This document shows positions 7,988-9,379 of a stretch of DNA of 9,379 nucleotides, one piece after another. Position numbers and translations under genes: made by a program. The DNA comes from JBCBJX01 sp038522735. GTDB lineage: Bacteria; Pseudomonadota; Alphaproteobacteria; Caulobacterales; Parvularculaceae. Below the pieces are notes generated by a model. It saw nothing but the letters and a program-made list of their open reading frames with translations, was not told the DNA's origin and did not search any database. The DNA lies in NCBI GenBank assembly GCA_038522735.1, contig JBCBJX010000109.1, positions 1-9,379 on the forward strand. The letters are read 5' to 3'. Each line of letters starts with the position of its first letter. Position 1 is the stretch's first letter.

Positions 7988-8001
7988 TTGATCCGGGTCA
8001 A
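7988..8001 (-). promoter_or_regulatory. FNR/FixK-type binding site upstream of ccoN
   Basis: The plus strand reads TTGATCCGGGTCAA; the family consensus is TTGAT-N4-ATCAA, so one position differs. On the coding strand of ccoN it reads TTGACCCGGATCAA. The centre is 68-69 bases from the ccoN ATG. CRP/FNR-family regulators (FnrL, FixK, FNR) binding such boxes activate cbb3 operons at low oxygen in many alphaproteobacteria. Which regulator acts here cannot be told. The box is also about 98 bases upstream of the divergent small gene at 8099, so it might serve both. Confidence 0.85.
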
Positions 8002-8012
8002 AGACGGCCTGC

Positions 8013-8040
8013 CGGCCCTTGCGGCATCTCGTCAGGGCCG
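8013..8040. repeat. Inverted repeat in the divergent promoter region
   Basis: CGGCCCT (8013-8019) pairs with AGGGCCG (8034-8040) with a 14-base spacer. It lies between the FNR box and the small plus-strand gene. It may form a leader hairpin or an operator; no function is shown. Confidence 0.35.
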
Positions 8041-8060
8041 CGGCGGATCGGCTACGGCCT

Positions 8061-8077
8061 GTGACAAGGTTCGTCAC
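8061..8077. promoter_or_regulatory. Palindrome GTGAC-N7-GTCAC, possible operator
   Basis: A perfect 5-base dyad with a 7-base centre, 21 bases upstream of the GTG at 8099. Its form suits a dimeric regulator, but the spacing does not fit a CRP or FNR site and I do not recognise the family. It could instead be chance. Confidence 0.25.
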
Positions 8078-8098
8078 GCGGAAAGGCGGGCGGCGAGA

Positions 8099-8353
8099 GT
8101 GAAGCATTCAGCCAACCAACGCCGCCGCCGGGGCCGCGTCGTCGGTTCGTTCGTCGCAGTCGTCGCGATGGCTGCATCGCCACCGCCGGCAGCGAGTGCG
8201 ACGGCTGGCGGCTTTTGCGGTCCTGGCGACGCGGCGGCGCTCGCGCGACTGGCCGCTCTTGGTTTGCCTTTAGGGCCTCCGAACCACCCCGATCCAGGCG
8301 CGGGATGTCACGCTATTTGCACTGTGTGCGGACGAAAGCGCGGCGTCGCCTAA
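8099..8353 (+). CDS. Small, probably exported Cys-containing protein, function unknown
   Basis: 84 residues from GTG at 8099. The N-terminus reads as a signal peptide: a basic stretch (QRRRRGR, 7-13), a hydrophobic core (VVGSFVAVVAMAAS), then Ala-rich residues with a plausible cleavage near ASATA (32-36). The mature part would be about 50 residues, with Cys40 and a C-terminal cluster GCHAICTVCGRKR holding Cys70, Cys74, Cys77 and His71. This cluster could bind metal or heme or form disulfides; it is not a CXXCH motif. Third codon positions are GC-rich, supporting a real gene. An ATG at 8168 would remove the signal peptide, and the frame is open further upstream into the FNR box without a good start. 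No strong ribosome binding site is seen. It is divergent from ccoN. I do not recognise the family; a link to cbb3 or copper is a guess from position. Confidence 0.6.
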   Translation: MKHSANQRRRRGRVVGSFVAVVAMAASPPPAASATAGGFCGPGDAAALARLAALGLPLGPPNHPDPGAGCHAICTVCGRKRGVA

Positions 8354-8426
8354 CACGTCCCGAAGCGTTCGTCGCCACCGTGCAAAGAACCCCGGCGCTA
8401 CAACGTTAAACGCGGAGGAAACGACG

Positions 8427-8467
8427 GGCTGCTTCGGCCGTAAAGAGCCGTAAAATGGTGCGCCTAA
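8427..8467 (+). other. Candidate origin of transfer (oriT)
   Basis: An imperfect hairpin (GGCT-G-CTT at 8427-8434 against AAG-AGCC at 8443-8449, 8-base loop, one bulged G) is followed by GTAAAATGGTGCGCCTAA. IncQ-type oriTs have an inverted repeat followed by TAAGTGCGCCCT, nicked within the GCGCC part; here GTGCGCC is shared and the preceding TAA lies a few bases further away. Both the match and the hairpin are short, so this is a hypothesis supported mainly by location beside mobC and a relaxase. Confidence 0.3.
8437..8454 (+). repeat. Tandem direct repeat GCCGTAAA, period 10
   Basis: GCCGTAAA occurs at 8437-8444 and again at 8447-8454, about one helical turn apart. It overlaps the candidate oriT hairpin and could be a binding site for MobC or another small DNA-binding protein. 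Only two copies are present. Confidence 0.4.
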
Positions 8468-8491
8468 ACGAAGGCGACTTGAACCAATTCT

Positions 8492-8520
8492 TTGCGACAT
8501 TATCAAACTGGGAATAAATA
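8492..8520 (+). promoter_or_regulatory. Sigma70-like promoter for mobC
   Basis: TTGCGA (8492-8497) and TAAATA (8515-8520) are separated by 17 bases, in the AT-rich part of the gap. Transcription would start near 8527, leaving a leader of about 30 bases before the mobC ATG. A second, poorer pair starts at TTGAAC (8479-8484). Confidence 0.5.
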
Positions 8521-8543
8521 TTACAAGGTGAAAATATAGACTT

Positions 8544-8550
8544 GGAGGAG
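8544..8550 (+). promoter_or_regulatory. Strong ribosome binding site of mobC
   Basis: GGAGGAG ends 8 bases before the ATG at 8559, an optimal spacing. It fixes the mobC start. Confidence 0.75.
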
Positions 8551-8558
8551 ATGGTCCG

Positions 8559-8993
8559 ATGAGCGACTCCTCGAAAACAACCGAATTTGCGACCGCCGCT
8601 GAACCTCGCAAGCGCCGCAAACACCCGCCGCCCTTCTCCATCCGCTTTACCGATGAGGAGCGCGCCCGGCTGGAACAGGCTGCGGGATCGCTGGCGCTGG
8701 CGGCGTTCATCCGGCTGAAGCTGTTCGAAGACATGGAGGATGCGCCGCCCAAACGCAGGCGCATTGCCAAGCGGCAGCACAGCCCGACGGCGGAGCTGGC
8801 CATGCTCTCCCAGATGCTGGGGGCTCTCGGCCAGTCGCGTCTCGCCTCGAACATGAACCAGATCGCCAAGGTGGCGAATGTGGGCGCTCTTCCGGTCTCG
8901 CCGGAGCTGGAGGCGGACCTCGCCGAGGCCTGCACCGCCATTCAGGAGATGCGCCGGGAGTTGATCGCGGCGCTCGGGGTGACGCCGCGATGA
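8559..8993 (+). CDS. mobC: MobC-like plasmid mobilization relaxosome protein
   Basis: 144 residues. A basic N-terminus (RKRRKHPP, 17-24) leads into a ribbon-helix-helix-like segment: a strand PFSIRFT (25-31), then helices DEERARLEQAAG and LAAFIRLKLF (32-56). A second basic patch, KRRRIAKR (65-72), precedes the C-terminal MobC domain with GQSRLASNMNQIAKVAN (91-107) and a final helix (about 115-140). MobC-type proteins bind oriT, help separate the strands there and bring in the relaxase. The DNA-binding N-terminus probably also allows self-repression of the promoter, which is inference. The start is fixed by GGAGGAG. Its stop overlaps the relaxase ATG as ATGA, typical of mobC-relaxase operons. 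The protein appears complete. Confidence 0.88.
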   Translation: MSDSSKTTEFATAAEPRKRRKHPPPFSIRFTDEERARLEQAAGSLALAAFIRLKLFEDMEDAPPKRRRIAKRQHSPTAELAMLSQMLGALGQSRLASNMNQIAKVANVGALPVSPELEADLAEACTAIQEMRRELIAALGVTPR

Positions 8994-9241
8994 TCCTTGT
9001 CGGAAACGCCCGCGGAGGGGCGAAAGACCTCGTTTTGCACCTGATGAAGGACGAGAACGACCACGTGGAGGTCCATGAGCTGCGCGGCTTCGCCTCGGAC
9101 ACGCTGATGGGCGCGCTCAACGAGGCCTACGCGATGAGCCGCGGCACCCGGTGCCGCAAGTTCCTCTACTCCCTGTCCCTCAACCCGCCGGAGACGGAGC
9201 AGGTCGGCGTTCCGGTCTTCGAGGCGGCGATCGAACGGTGA
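8990..9241 (+). pseudogene. Truncated relaxase/mobilization nuclease, N-terminal fragment
   Basis: 83 residues starting MILVGNARGGAKDLVLHLM, with HVEVHELRGFASDTLMGALNE (25-45) and RGTRCRKFLYSLSLNPP (51-67). These match what I know as the N-terminus of alphaproteobacterial MOB relaxases encoded directly after mobC. Such proteins are normally several hundred residues long, with a His-rich metal-binding motif (H-x-H in a HAHAVWSR-like segment) soon after this point. Here the frame ends at TGA 9239-9241 just after FEAAIER, and none of the three forward frames downstream resumes the expected sequence, so a simple frameshift is unlikely. The protein should lack nicking activity. The cause is probably insertion or recombination near 9238. 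It overlaps mobC by 4 bases. A short real protein cannot be excluded. Confidence 0.75.
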
Positions 9242-9379
9242 CCGGGGTTGTCGAAGTGGTCCAGCTCCAGCGTTAGAGTCCGACCTCGGTTGCGGGCGCT
9301 AGGCTGGCCCGCCCCCTAGCGTAGGCCAGCCGGGCCTCGGGCGGCAATGTCGCCTTTGGAGCTGGCGGGAGGTACCCGA
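9242..9379. repeat. Junction sequence rich in inverted repeats, no gene seen
   Basis: The last 138 bases after the relaxase stop carry three inverted repeats: CCAGCTCCA (9261-9269) with TGGAGCTGG (9357-9365); CGCTAGG (9297-9303) with CCTAGCG (9315-9321); and GGCTGGCC (9302-9309) with GGCCAGCC (9324-9331). The last two overlap at 9302-9303 and cannot both form at once. No open frame here looks coding. The stretch may be the end of an inserted element, a recombination site, or a terminator; the window stops too soon to tell. Confidence 0.4.

Larger units (their letters stand above)
8354..8558. other. Gene-free region upstream of mobC with oriT-like features
   Basis: No convincing gene is present. 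The right half (about 8450-8558) is clearly more AT-rich than the flanks. It contains an imperfect hairpin, a short tandem repeat, the GTGCGCC heptamer, a sigma70-like promoter and the mobC ribosome binding site. The position directly upstream of mobilization genes is where many mobilizable elements keep oriT. Confidence 0.55.

Noticed and set aside
8060..8078. CRP-like site TGTGA...TCACG
   Set aside because: The half-sites are 9 bases apart instead of 6, so it does not fit a CRP site. It is kept only as an unassigned palindrome.
7988..8098. Upstream extension of the small plus-strand gene to a TTG at 7988
   Set aside because: The start would lie inside the FNR/FixK box, and the added residues would bury the signal peptide. 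The GTG at 8099 gives a normal export signal.
8501..8522. IHF-like site around TATCAA in the AT-rich region
   Set aside because: The second part of the IHF consensus (TTR four bases later) is missing.
8551..8562. Three-codon frame ATG GTC CGA TGA just before mobC
   Set aside because: Its ATG touches the GGAGGAG ribosome binding site with no spacing, so it is unlikely to be translated.
8270..8941. Minus-strand open frame of 223 codons across the intergenic gap and mobC
   Set aside because: It spans the AT-rich promoter region and lies antisense to mobC, has no ribosome binding site, and its Ser/Arg/Ala-rich product resembles no family. The frame at 8707-9120 is rejected for the same reasons.
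1..9379. tRNA, rRNA, CRISPR arrays or known riboswitches
   Set aside because: No cloverleaf, regularly spaced repeats or conserved riboswitch core was seen on either strand by eye; nearly all of the window is coding.

Overview
The window looks like chromosomal or large-replicon DNA of a GC-rich alphaproteobacterium. The basis is the GC-rich third codon positions, a complete ccoNOQP-ccoGHIS cluster of alphaproteobacterial type, an FNR/FixK-type box in front of it, and a MobC/relaxase pair of a kind I recall from alphaproteobacterial mobilizable elements. No genus can be named from sequence alone.

Layout. Positions 1-85 hold the C-terminal end of an unrecognised plus-strand gene. It converges on the cbb3 operon across a hairpin (77-107) that touches both stop codons. 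Positions 107-7926 are eight tightly packed minus-strand genes, transcribed right to left: ccoN, ccoO, ccoQ, ccoP (the cbb3-type cytochrome c oxidase subunits), then ccoG, ccoH, ccoI, ccoS (assembly factors). The only internal gaps are 12, 12 and 24 bases. The remaining junctions overlap by a few bases, so one transcript and translational coupling are likely. ccoS (49 aa) is very short but clearly present.

Positions 7927-8098 are a divergent regulatory region. It contains a near-perfect FNR/FixK box (7988-8001) at a class II distance from a plausible ccoN start of transcription, plus several dyads. On the plus strand, 8099-8353 encodes a small, probably exported, Cys-containing protein that I do not recognise. 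Positions 8354-8558 are a gene-free, partly AT-rich stretch with a hairpin followed by GTGCGCC (a possible oriT), a short direct repeat, a sigma70-like promoter and a strong ribosome binding site. Next come mobC (8559-8993) and an overlapping relaxase reading frame that stops after 83 residues (8990-9241), before the metal-binding histidines expected in a relaxase. The last 138 bases carry no recognisable gene but are dense in inverted repeats, which suggests an insertion or recombination junction.

How the genes work together. CcoN, CcoO and CcoP form the high-affinity proton-pumping terminal oxidase used at low oxygen, and CcoQ stabilises it. CcoI supplies copper for the CuB centre, CcoG probably handles the copper redox step, and CcoH and CcoS help assembly and cofactor insertion. 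The FNR/FixK box fits induction at low oxygen. The right end is a mobile-element remnant or border next to this respiratory cluster. The most open questions are the small Cys-rich exported protein facing ccoN, the candidate oriT, and the broken relaxase junction.
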